Shown in pieces: positions 7,230 through 15,571 of a stretch of 64,000 nucleotides of DNA. This DNA is from Pelethousia sp002409725 (GTDB lineage Bacteria > Bacillota > Clostridia > Christensenellales > CAG-138): the NCBI GenBank assembly GCA_937915455.1, contig CALDNN010000196.1:36750-100749 (forward strand), given 5' to 3'. Within the stretch, counting starts at the first letter, position 1, and the number at the start of each line of letters is the position of its first letter. A program made the position numbers and the translations under genes. The notes beneath the pieces were generated by a model, which worked only from the letters and a program-made list of their open reading frames with translations, had not been told where the DNA came from and made no database searches.

Positions 7230-9713
7230 ATGGAAAGTCAGGTATTGAGCATTCGTGGCATGACCTGCGCGGCCTGCGCCCAGCGCATCGAGAAGGCCGT
7301 AAAAAAGCTGCCCGGCGTGCAGCAGGCTGCCGTGAATCTGGCGAGCGAAAAGCTCTTTGTGGAATATGGCGAGGACGCTACCCTAGAGGATATCAAGGCG
7401 GCCGTGACCAAAATTGGCTATGAAGTCGAGGAAAAGGCGGCAAACAGCACCATCGCCATCCCCATCGGCGGCATGACCTGTGCTGCCTGTTCGCAGCGCG
7501 TCGAAAAGGTGCTCAATCGCCTCGACGGGGTGGTGAGCGCCTCGGTCAACCTGGCCACCGAAAAGGCCACGGTTACCTACGAGCCGCAGAAGATACGCCA
7601 ATCCGCCATCAAGGCGGCCATCGAAAAGGCTGGCTACCAGCCTTTGGAAATCGCCAAGACCGACGCCGCCGAGGAAGACCGGCTACGCAAGCAAAAGGCC
7701 ATCCGCCTGCAATGGATCAAGTTCATCGTGGCCGCGGCCTTTGGCCTGCCGCTCCTATATATCGCTATGGCGCCCATGATAAGCTTTGTGCGTCTGCCCT
7801 TCCCGGCCTGGCTGCAGCCCATGCGCTACCCATTGATCTACGGCCTGGTGCAGATCGCGTTGGTGATCCCCATCATTGCCGTGGGGCATAGGTTTTACAC
7901 CGTAGGCTTCAAGGCGCTTTGGCAGCGCAGCCCGAATATGGATTCGCTCATCGCCATCGGCACCACGGCCGCTGTGGTCTACAGCGTGTATAACGTATTT
8001 CAAATCGTTAAGGGCCATTATATGGCCGTGGACGCGCTCTATTTTGAGACCGCAGGCGTGATCATCGCCCTCATCATGCTGGGCAAAACGCTAGAAGCCG
8101 TTTCCAAGGGGAAGACCAGCGAGGCCATCAAAAAGCTGATGGGCCTAGCCCCCAAAACAGCCATCATCCTGCACGATGGCGAGGAAAAGGAAATCCCCAT
8201 CGACGAGGTGGAAATCGGCGATATCCTCATCGTCAAGCCCGGCGCGAAAATACCCGTGGATGGCACCGTGCTTTCCGGCCACACGGCCATCGATGAATCC
8301 ATGCTCACCGGCGAGAGCATGCCTGTGGATAAAAAAGCGGGGGATGCGGTCTACGCCGCGTCGCTCAACACCAACGGCAGCATCCAGTTCCGCGCCGAAA
8401 AGATCGGTAGCGATACGGCCCTGGCGCAAATCATCAAGCTGGTGGAGGATGCGCAGGGCTCCAAGGCCCCCATCGCCCAAATGGCGGATATCGTCTCCGG
8501 CTATTTCGTGCCTATCGTCGTGGCTATCGCCCTGGTTGCGGGCCTCGTCTGGCTGATCGGCACGGGCGGGGATGTGAAATTCAGCCTCACCATCTTCATC
8601 TCCGTGCTGGTCATCGCCTGTCCCTGCGCCCTGGGCCTGGCCACCCCCACAGCCATCATGGTGGGCACGGGAAAGGGCGCGGAAAACGGCATCCTCATCA
8701 AGGGGGGCGAAGCGCTGGAAACGGCGCACAAGGTGGATACCATCGTTTTCGATAAGACCGGCACCATCACCGAGGGCAAGCCCACGGTTACGGATGTTCT
8801 GCCCGCAGACGGTTTCTCCGAAGAGGCGCTTATGCGCGTCACCGCCTCTGCGGAAATGGGTTCCGAGCACCCGCTGGGCCAGGCCATCGTGCAGGGTGCG
8901 CAGGAAAAGGGCCTGGAGCTTATGCAGGTGGCGGATTTCGAAGCCCTCACGGGCCGGGGCATCCGCGCCAAGATCAACGGCCAAACCATCCTCGCGGGCA
9001 ACCGCAAGCTGATGGAAGAGCAGGGCGTCGCCCTGGGTGCGTTCGAGGCCGAGGCGGATAGGCTGGCCGGTGAAGGCAAGACCCCTATGTATGTGGCTGC
9101 GGATAACAGCCTTGCCGGCATCGTGGCCGTGGCGGATGTGGTCAAGCCCAGCAGTCGCCGGGCCATCGAGCGCCTGCATAAGATGGGCATTCAGGTGGCG
9201 ATGATTACCGGTGATAACAAAAAGACCGCCGGCGCCATTGCCAAGCAGGTGGGGATCGACCGGGTACTGGCCGATGTGCTGCCGCAGGATAAAGCGGGCG
9301 AGGTCAAAAAGCTGCAAGCCGAAGGCCGTAAGGTGGCCATGGTGGGGGATGGCATCAACGACGCGCCCGCCCTGGCCCAGGCAGATGTGGGCATCGCTAT
9401 CGGCTCGGGCACGGATGTGGCCATGGAGTCCGCGGATATCGTGCTCATGCGCAGCGATCTGATGGATGTTTCCGCGGCCATCGAGCTGAGCAAAAAGACC
9501 ATCCGCAACATCAAGCAGAATTTGTTCTGGGCCTTTGGCTATAACTCCATCGGCATTCCCATCGCGGCGGGCCTGCTGTACCTGTTCGGCGGCCCCCTGC
9601 TCAACCCGATCTTCGCCGCCGCGGCCATGAGCCTCAGCTCCGTTTCGGTGGTGACCAACGCCCTGCGGCTCAAAGGCTTCAAGGTGACCCATTCCGAAGA
9701 GGAGGCGGTTTAG
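7230..9713 (+). CDS. copA: Copper-translocating P1B-type ATPase CopA
   Basis: An 827-residue membrane pump that exports Cu(I) at the cost of ATP. Two N-terminal heavy-metal-associated domains carry GMTCAAC at about residues 10-16 and 79-85. The transmembrane metal motif CPC is near 463, the phosphorylated Asp is in DKTGT near 507, and the hinge is GDGIND near 705. The actuator TGES and HP (SEHPLG) motifs are present. Length is normal for a two-HMA CopA. It heads an apparent operon copA-lipoprotein-copZ with 2- and 21-base gaps, and an HxlR-type operator lies upstream instead of an obvious CsoR or CopY site. Confidence 0.95.
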   Translation: MESQVLSIRGMTCAACAQRIEKAVKKLPGVQQAAVNLASEKLFVEYGEDATLEDIKAAVTKIGYEVEEKAANSTIAIPIGGMTCAACSQRVEKVLNRLDGVVSASVNLATEKATVTYEPQKIRQSAIKAAIEKAGYQPLEIAKTDAAEEDRLRKQKAIRLQWIKFIVAAAFGLPLLYIAMAPMISFVRLPFPAWLQPMRYPLIYGLVQIALVIPIIAVGHRFYTVGFKALWQRSPNMDSLIAIGTTAAVVYSVYNVFQIVKGHYMAVDALYFETAGVIIALIMLGKTLEAVSKGKTSEAIKKLMGLAPKTAIILHDGEEKEIPIDEVEIGDILIVKPGAKIPVDGTVLSGHTAIDESMLTGESMPVDKKAGDAVYAASLNTNGSIQFRAEKIGSDTALAQIIKLVEDAQGSKAPIAQMADIVSGYFVPIVVAIALVAGLVWLIGTGGDVKFSLTIFISVLVIACPCALGLATPTAIMVGTGKGAENGILIKGGEALETAHKVDTIVFDKTGTITEGKPTVTDVLPADGFSEEALMRVTASAEMGSEHPLGQAIVQGAQEKGLELMQVADFEALTGRGIRAKINGQTILAGNRKLMEEQGVALGAFEAEADRLAGEGKTPMYVAADNSLAGIVAVADVVKPSSRRAIERLHKMGIQVAMITGDNKKTAGAIAKQVGIDRVLADVLPQDKAGEVKKLQAEGRKVAMVGDGINDAPALAQADVGIAIGSGTDVAMESADIVLMRSDLMDVSAAIELSKKTIRNIKQNLFWAFGYNSIGIPIAAGLLYLFGGPLLNPIFAAAAMSLSSVSVVTNALRLKGFKVTHSEEEAV

Positions 9714-9715
9714 CC

Positions 9716-10387
9716 ATGAAAAACACCAAACGTATTGTTATGATCTCTCTGCTGGTGGCGCTGCTGCTCCTTTCCGCCGCCTGCGCCCAATTGAAACAGG
9801 ATCTGGATGTGATCGGGAAAGGCTCCACAGATTCCTTTGAAGCGCTGCTGCTAGCCGCGCCGGAGCAGATCAAAGATACGGCGGGTGGCTGGGCCTTCCA
9901 AGCGCCGGATGGCGGCGCGAAGTTCATCTGGCGTGAGGATTGGAGCGCCGGCAACGACGTTCAGCTCGTCTTCGACGCCTCGCCCTTCCTGGCCGCCGGG
10001 CTGGATGCAGCCAAGCTACCGGAAGCTTACGCCTACGATGGCGAAACCATCACTATGGGCGTGGAATTAGGCGAAGCATCCGTACAGGATGGTACGCCCC
10101 TTGGGGCCTACGAGCGGATCGTCAGGCTCGCGCCGGATGCCATCGGCTACCATAGCGATATGGATCACTTTGGTGTGAGCCTGGGGGGCGGCAATATGTT
10201 CGAGTGGGCCAACGATTTAGAAGCCAATAATAAGGATATCGTATTTGCCCTCAACCCCGAACCGCTAATCGCTGCCGGGGTCGATCCGGGCGCTGTGGCG
10301 GGCTGGGCCTTTGCCAAGGTCTCCATGCACGAGCGCGGTAAAACGGTAGACGTAGATAGGCTTTTAAAGCCCTTCAACTTAGTATAA
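9716..10387 (+). CDS. Putative lipoprotein in the copper operon
   Basis: A 223-residue protein with a signal peptide and lipobox (LLLLSAAC, Cys at about residue 22), so probably anchored to the outer face of the membrane. The rest shows aromatic- and Asp-rich repeats such as KFIWREDW and EWANDLEANN, resembling carbohydrate-binding or sugar-sensing beta-sandwich domains more than a cupredoxin. No Met- or His-rich copper motif is evident. It lies 2 bases after copA, implying a role in copper stress or envelope protection, but the function is unknown. Confidence 0.7.
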   Translation: MKNTKRIVMISLLVALLLLSAACAQLKQDLDVIGKGSTDSFEALLLAAPEQIKDTAGGWAFQAPDGGAKFIWREDWSAGNDVQLVFDASPFLAAGLDAAKLPEAYAYDGETITMGVELGEASVQDGTPLGAYERIVRLAPDAIGYHSDMDHFGVSLGGGNMFEWANDLEANNKDIVFALNPEPLIAAGVDPGAVAGWAFAKVSMHERGKTVDVDRLLKPFNLV

Positions 10388-10408
10388 ATAGAGAAAACGG
10401 AGGAAATT

Positions 10409-10621
10409 ATGATGGAAAAGAGCATCATTCGGGTCGACGGCATGTCCTGCCAGCATTGTGTGAAGGCCGTGAGTGGGGCCGTGAATGCCCTGCCGGGCAT
10501 TGAGAGCGTGGAGGTGGATCTGGCGGCCAAAACGGTGGCCGTGGCGCACGACGCTGCCAAGAGCAGCCTCAAAACCATAAAAGCGGCCATCGAGGATCAG
10601 GGCTACGATGTAGTCGGTTAA
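10409..10621 (+). CDS. copZ: Copper chaperone CopZ (HMA domain)
   Basis: A 70-residue heavy-metal-associated domain protein that would carry Cu(I) to CopA in the cytoplasm. The binding motif GMSCQHC is at about residues 11-17, followed by the ferredoxin-like fold with IKAAIEDQGYDV at the end. GGAGG precedes a double ATG (10409 and 10412). Third gene of the copA operon. Confidence 0.92.
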   Translation: MMEKSIIRVDGMSCQHCVKAVSGAVNALPGIESVEVDLAAKTVAVAHDAAKSSLKTIKAAIEDQGYDVVG

Positions 10622-10986
10622 AGGTAGGGGGAGCGGCGCATGAATAAAAAGAGTTATAGTTACCCACATTAACGAAATGTGGGGTAAATCCTATGGTTAT
10701 TACAGTGAATTAGAAAAGAAACTCGATAATGTTTTCTTTGCCTATGATGGTATGGAAATTATAGTATAGCGCATCAGCTAATAAACATGCTCTGCATCAA
10801 GCAAATTCCGATTTCCTGCGCATCGTACCTAATAAAAGCAATGGGCCGCATCGCTTTTCGCTATGCGGCCTATGTTTATCTATGGTATCGCCACGTATCC
10901 GAGTGCCGATTCGCTTGTGGGCGGCCCATCTGATCGCATAGCCCCAAGCCCGGCTGCCAATACTAGGGAGCGGAAGGGGTGAGGCT
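10622..10986. other. Intergenic stretch without a recognised gene
   Basis: A 30-codon AT-rich ORF runs 10677-10769 (start MWGKSYGYYSELEKK) with no recognised family, possibly a gene remnant. A hairpin with arms GGCCGCAT and ATGCGGCC lies at 10844-10870. Confidence 0.35.
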
Positions 10987-13301
10987 ATGGCGACGGTTCG
11001 CTTGGACGCGCCGCTCAAGGTGAGCGGTCAGGCCCAATACACAGCGGATATCGACGCGCCGCCGCAGCTATATGCCGCCTATGCAGTGGCAGGTGTGGGT
11101 CATGGCGTGCTGCACGCCGTGCATACGCACGAGGCTGAGTGTCTAGATGGCGTACGCGCGGTCATCTGCGGGCGCGCGAGCCTGCCATTAACGGGCATTT
11201 TGCTGGAGGATCGGCCCATCTTGGCCACGGGCCGGGTGCGCTATGCAGGCGAACCTATTGCCCTGGTAGTTGCGGATACGCAGCAGCAGGCCGAAGCCGC
11301 CGCCCTGCTTATCACCGCCGATATCACGCCCCTGCCCGTGGTCAACGCGCTGGATGAAGCCCTGCGGGCCGGCGCAGCGCTTTTGCACCCGGAGCTGGCA
11401 GGTTACGCCAAGCTGGTGGAGGATGTTTATCCTCAGTCGGGTACAAATATCGCTTCCTCGTATAGAATTTCTAAGGGCGACAGCAGTACCGCTTTTTCTC
11501 AATGCGTCGTCGTTGTGAGCATACCTACCACCTGCCGCAATCAGACCACATCGCGCTGGAGCCACGCTGCTCTAGCGCCCTGTTTCTTGCAGACGGCAGG
11601 TTGAAGATCCGCAGTTCCACCCAAGCACCCTATACGGTGCGTTGGCTGGTAGCCAAGGCCCTGGGCCTGGAAATGGGCAAGGTGGAGGTGGAAACGCCTT
11701 TTCTGGGCGGGGCCTTTGGAGGGAAAACCCCGGTATTCCTCGAATATCTGGCCGCGCTGGCTGCCCGCAAATTCCCAGGATTTACCATTAAGCTGGAAAA
11801 CAGCCGTGGCCGGGATATGGCCTCATCCCCCAGCCGTCTGGCTTTAGAGGCGGTTATCCGCCTTGGCGCGGACGTAAACGGCAAGATCCTTGCGGCCAGG
11901 ATGGAATATCTCTTGGATTGCGGGGCCTATTGCGATATCGCCCCCAATATGGCCAAGGCCATCGCCGTGGATTGCAGCGGGCCCTATAATATCGAAAATT
12001 TATACTGCGATTCCCTCTGCGTGTATACCAACCATACATACGCCACCTCTTTTCGCGGCTTCGCCCACGAATCTTATACCTTTTGCCTGGAGCGCACGCT
12101 AGATGCGCTGGCAGACGCGTTGCATATGGACAAATTGCAGCTGCGGGAGATCAATGCCATCCGCCCCGGCGATTTCACGCCCACCATGGTCAAGACCAAC
12201 GCCAGCAACCTGGGGAATGTAGCCGCCTGTATCAACAGCCTGCGTAGCCAGCTTGATTGGCAGGCGGGGGAGCGCGTGCAGCTAGAAAATGGCCTGATCC
12301 GGGCCAAAGGGATATCCCTGCTGTGGAAGACGCCTAACCCTAGCCTCCGGGCCAGTGCCGGAGCCGTGCTCACATTTAATGGAGACGGCAGCGCCAACCT
12401 CAATGTGGGCGTGGTGGAGATGGGGAATGGTGGCAAGGAGACGCTAGCCCTACTGGCGGCCCAGCGCCTGCGGATGGCGGCCGGCCGCGTGCACGTTTCT
12501 TTTTCTGTGGATACCAAGCTTACGCCGGAGTATTGGAAGACCGTGGCTTCCCTTTCGAGCTTCCTCGCGGGCAAAGCGGTGATCGCCGCTTGCGACGATG
12601 CCCTGCGCCAGCTTATCAGCCAGGCGGCGATCGTCCTACGCTGCTCAGAGGAAGATCTTGATTATGGGCAAGAAAAGGTCTTTTTCAAGGGCGAACCGGA
12701 TTTTTGCGTGGGCTATCAGGATCTTGTTTCCGGCGTGATCCTTAGCGGAGGCAACTCTATAGGCGGCCAGATCATCGGCAGGGGTAGCCATGTGATGCGC
12801 CACACCGGCCCTCTGGCGAAGGATACCGGCAAGGGGAGAACCGGCCATTCCTGGACGGTGGGCGCGCAGGGAGTAGAGGTGGAATACGACCCAAAGGATC
12901 ATTCTTACCGCCTGCTTCGGGCCTGCACTTCCATGGATATTGGCGCCGTGCAGGATTTTGACGCAGCAGTTGCCATGATCCGTGGAGGCATGAGCATGGG
13001 TTTGAGCCTGGCGCGCAATGAGGAATATATTTACGATGAAGGCGCCCGCCTATTGACCGCTAGCCTACGCAACTATGAGCTGCTGCGTATTGGCGAAGAA
13101 CCGGCCTATGATGTGGCACTCATCACCACACCGCAGGCGGATGCGCCTGGCGGCATGCGCGTTTTTTCTGAACATGGCGTGATCGGCATGCCCGCAGCTC
13201 TGGCCAATGCCCTTTCCTGCGCGGCCGGGGTATCACTGGACATGCTGCCGCTCACGCCGGAGAGCATTTGGTACGCCCTTGGGCAGGAGAGCGCGCTGTG
13301 A
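10987..13301 (+). pseudogene. Xanthine-dehydrogenase-family molybdopterin-binding subunit, frameshifted
   Basis: Catalytic Mo-subunit of a molybdenum hydroxylase (XdhA/CoxL superfamily). The first frame, from 10987, carries the N-terminal domain (VSGQAQYTADIDAPPQLYAA; GRVRYAGEPIALVVADT) and runs to about 11517. The remainder, with FLGGAFGGK and SFRGFAHE cofactor-contact motifs and QGVEVEYDP, is in another frame to the stop at 13299-13301. Restoring one G in GTTGTGAGC (to GTGGAGCATACC) gives VVVEHTYHLP and rejoins the halves. Either a sequencing error or inactivation. The FAD subunit overlaps its stop and the FeS subunit follows, the usual layout. Confidence 0.8.
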
Positions 13302-14122
13302 TTCCCTGCAACTTCGATTATTATCGGCCAGAAAGCCTGCAAGAGCTGGGCCAGGCCATCCGCGAAGCGCCCCGGCCTTTTCAATTCCTGGCCGGCGGCA
13401 CGGAGATCGTGACGATGGCGCAGGCGGGGGAGGTCGCCCCTAAAGCAGTGATCGACCTCAAGGCCATACCCGCCTGCAACAAGCTGGCTATGGAAAACGG
13501 CAGGCTGCACATGGGCGCGGCCCTGACGTTGACACAAGCGGCCACATCCGGCCTCTTTCCCCTGCTGGGGAGCGTGGCCCGGCGCATATCCGACCACACC
13601 AACCAATGCACCATCACGCTGGGCGGGAATATCTGCGGCACGATCGCCTACCGCGAGGCCATTTTGCCTCTGCTGCTCTCGGAGGCGCGGGCGGGCTTCT
13701 TTCGCAAGGGGCGGGTCGTTGAGCAAAAGCTGGCCGATTGCTTTCATGGCCGCTTGCAGCGGGAGGAAGAAACCGCGCTGCTCTACCTCTGCGTGGAGCA
13801 AAAATACCTGTCCATGCCTTATGTCCATGTGAAAAAGGTAAAAAACGAAAAGATCGACTATCCGCTTCTAACCCTCGCCGCACTCAAAGCGCCCGAAGGA
13901 GTCCGGCTGGCGGTCTCGGGCCTTTGCTCTTTCCCCTTTTTAGTTGAATGTGCGGCGCTGGCGGACCCAAGCCGCATGCCCGGCCAAAGGGCGGAGGCGG
14001 TGATCAAAAGCCTGCCCGAGCAGCCCCGTGCGGACTCCTTCGCCAGTGCCGCATGGCGCGCCTTCATCATGAAGCAGGCTGTGGAGGATGCTATCGCCCG
14101 ATTGGAGGGCAGGGGAGGATGA
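13298..14122 (+). CDS. Molybdenum hydroxylase FAD-binding subunit
   Basis: A 274-residue FAD-binding medium subunit (XdhB/CoxM type), which passes electrons from the FeS clusters to NAD or another acceptor. FAD contact motifs FLAGGTEIVTMAQAG near residue 30 and TLGGNICGTIAYREA near 110 match the family AGGTD and TIGGN signatures. The C-terminal CO-dehydrogenase-flavoprotein domain is present. The GTG start overlaps the Mo-subunit stop (GTGA), and its own TGA overlaps the next ATG. This is the one subunit of the three that is intact. Confidence 0.85.
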   Translation: MIPCNFDYYRPESLQELGQAIREAPRPFQFLAGGTEIVTMAQAGEVAPKAVIDLKAIPACNKLAMENGRLHMGAALTLTQAATSGLFPLLGSVARRISDHTNQCTITLGGNICGTIAYREAILPLLLSEARAGFFRKGRVVEQKLADCFHGRLQREEETALLYLCVEQKYLSMPYVHVKKVKNEKIDYPLLTLAALKAPEGVRLAVSGLCSFPFLVECAALADPSRMPGQRAEAVIKSLPEQPRADSFASAAWRAFIMKQAVEDAIARLEGRGG

Positions 14123-14596
14123 TCGTTTACAAAGGCAAGGCGGAAATCACCCTGCTTGTGAACGGCCGGACCCACGTGCTATGGGTACGGGCCGCGGATG
14201 TGCTGCTGGATGTGCTACGCGGCCAGCTGGGCCTCACCGGGGCCAAGCCCGGCTGCCGCAATGGCGATTGCGGGGCCTGCACCGTGGTAATGGACGGGCT
14301 GCCCGTCAAAAGCTGTCTGGTTCTTGCCTGTGCCGCAGAGGGTAAGCAGATCCTCACCGTGGAGGGCATTGGTGAAAGCCCGCTGGCCAAAGCTTTTAGT
14401 GAAGCCAGGGCCTTTCAATGCGGCTATTGTACGCCGGGCTTCCTGATGGCCAGCTTACGCCCTTTTGCAAAATGAGCCTCAGGCGGACGAGGGCACAATG
14501 GAGGAATGGCTGCAAGCAAACATCTGCCGTTGCACCAGCTATGCGGAGATCCGTGCGGCCCTGCGCGCTGTTTTGCCGGGCACGGCGCGGCCGTGA
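14119..14596 (+). pseudogene. Molybdenum hydroxylase 2[2Fe-2S] subunit, frameshifted near the C-terminus
   Basis: Small iron-sulfur subunit (CoxS/XdhC type). The plant-type [2Fe-2S] motif GCRNGDCGACTVVMDGLPVK continues to a Cys. The second cluster starts with QCGYCTPGFLMASL. The first frame ends early at 14473-14475. The missing part, with EWLQANICRCTSYAEIRAAL carrying the last C-x-C ligands, is in a second frame from about 14463 to TGA at 14594-14596. The break lies in TTACGCCC near 14455-14463. Without the tail the second cluster could not form. Confidence 0.78.
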
Positions 14597-14636
14597 AGAA
14601 GTACCTCGCCTTTACGGGGGCTCTATCGTGACGAAG

Positions 14637-14660
14637 AGTGGCTATCGCCACTTTTTTGAC
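14637..14660. repeat. Hairpin repeat copy 1
   Basis: AGTGGC-TATC-GCCACT followed by TTTTTTGAC. A copy with one base difference is at 22848-22871. It may end the molybdenum hydroxylase transcript. Confidence 0.5.
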
Positions 14661-14664
14661 GTAC

Positions 14665-14688
14665 AAAAAGGCCCCGTGAGGGGCCTTT
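14665..14688 (-). terminator. hpf: Rho-independent terminator of hpf
   Basis: Stem AAAGGCCCC / GGGGCCTTT with loop GTGA. On the minus strand it is followed by TTTTT and lies about 22 bases downstream of the hpf stop. Confidence 0.65.
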
Positions 14689-14710
14689 GATATTTGATAA
14701 ATAAAGCGGA

Positions 14711-15241
14711 TCAATATTTCGGCTCGATGAGGCCATAGTTGCCGTCCTTGCGAAGGTACAGGACGTTTACTGTGCCATCCTCGGCGTTTTCGAATACGTA
14801 GAAGGAGTGACCCAAGAGTTCCATTTGCAGGATGGCCTCCTCTACATCCATGGGCTTAATGGAGAAGCGCTTTACGCGCACTACCTGCCTGGGCTCGTCG
14901 TCGAAATCTTCCAGCGGGGCGTACACAGGCTCGGCCTTGAAGGCGCCCTGGCGCAGGTTCTTTTCGAGCTTGGTGCGGTGCTTGACGATCTGGTGCTCAA
15001 GCTTGGCCAGCACGCTGTCCACAGAGGCGTACATATCGCCGGAAGCGACCTCGCCGCGAATGATGCCGCCCACATAGGGGATGGTAACCTCGACGATGTG
15101 GCGGTTGCGCTCTACCGCCAGCGTCACATGTGCTTCGGTGCCCTCGGGGAAATACTTGTCGAGCTTGGATACCTTTTTGGTTACGAGATCCTCCAGGTAT
15201 TCCGATACCTCAATGTTTTTGCCCGTAATGATAATTCGCAT
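14711..15241 (-). CDS. hpf: Ribosome hibernation promoting factor, long form
   Basis: A 176-residue HPF/RaiA-family protein that dimerises and links 70S ribosomes into inactive 100S pairs in stationary phase or stress. The N-terminal S30AE domain (MRIIITGKNIEVSEYLEDLV) covers about 1-100. A linker is followed by the C-terminal dimerisation domain (VVRVKRFSIKPMDVEEAILQ; LGHSFYVFENAEDGTVNVLY), which only long forms have. It is monocistronic with its own terminator. Confidence 0.95.
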   Translation of the reverse strand: MRIIITGKNIEVSEYLEDLVTKKVSKLDKYFPEGTEAHVTLAVERNRHIVEVTIPYVGGIIRGEVASGDMYASVDSVLAKLEHQIVKHRTKLEKNLRQGAFKAEPVYAPLEDFDDEPRQVVRVKRFSIKPMDVEEAILQMELLGHSFYVFENAEDGTVNVLYLRKDGNYGLIEPKY

Positions 15242-15387
15242 GGTTCTTCCCCTTTCCTGCGCCGGATTGGGCGAGACCGCCCCATGTTGCGGCGCTCTTT
15301 CTTCTATGCTCTAAGTATAGCATAAAGTGCGCGCGATAAAACAGATATTTTTGTGAAAAGATGGGGGCGCAGGCGGGACAATCTTCC

Positions 15388-15528
15388 TCATCTTTCCCCT
15401 CCGCATCGCCCGCGCTTGGGGCAATCCGCACAGCCGCTGTGACAGCCTTTTTTGCGGCCCTTCCACCATCTGACCAGGCACCAGGCCGTGTAAAGCAGGA
15501 TCAGACCCGCCAGGATATACCAGATCAT
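15388..15528 (-). CDS. FeoB-associated Cys-rich membrane protein
   Basis: A 46-residue peptide. One N-terminal transmembrane helix (about residues 2-22, WYILAGLILLYTAWCLV) is followed by a basic stretch and a Cys-rich tail GCHSGCADCPKRGRCGGER. This is the layout of the small FeoB-associated Cys-rich membrane proteins. It lies 43 bases downstream of feoB on the same strand, with a GGGAAGGGAG ribosome binding site before ATG at 15528. A role as a partner of the Fe(II) channel or in iron relay is inferred from context. Confidence 0.8.
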   Translation of the reverse strand: MIWYILAGLILLYTAWCLVRWWKGRKKGCHSGCADCPKRGRCGGER

Positions 15529-15571
15529 ACGTCCGCTCCCTTCCCTACAGTCGAATCCCTTACTATTTATA

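Noticed and set aside
8145..9692. A 515-codon open frame on the minus strand opposite copA
   Set aside because: It mirrors the copA codons, is His/Gly/Asp-rich, matches no family and has no ribosome binding site. It is a shadow of a GC-rich gene.
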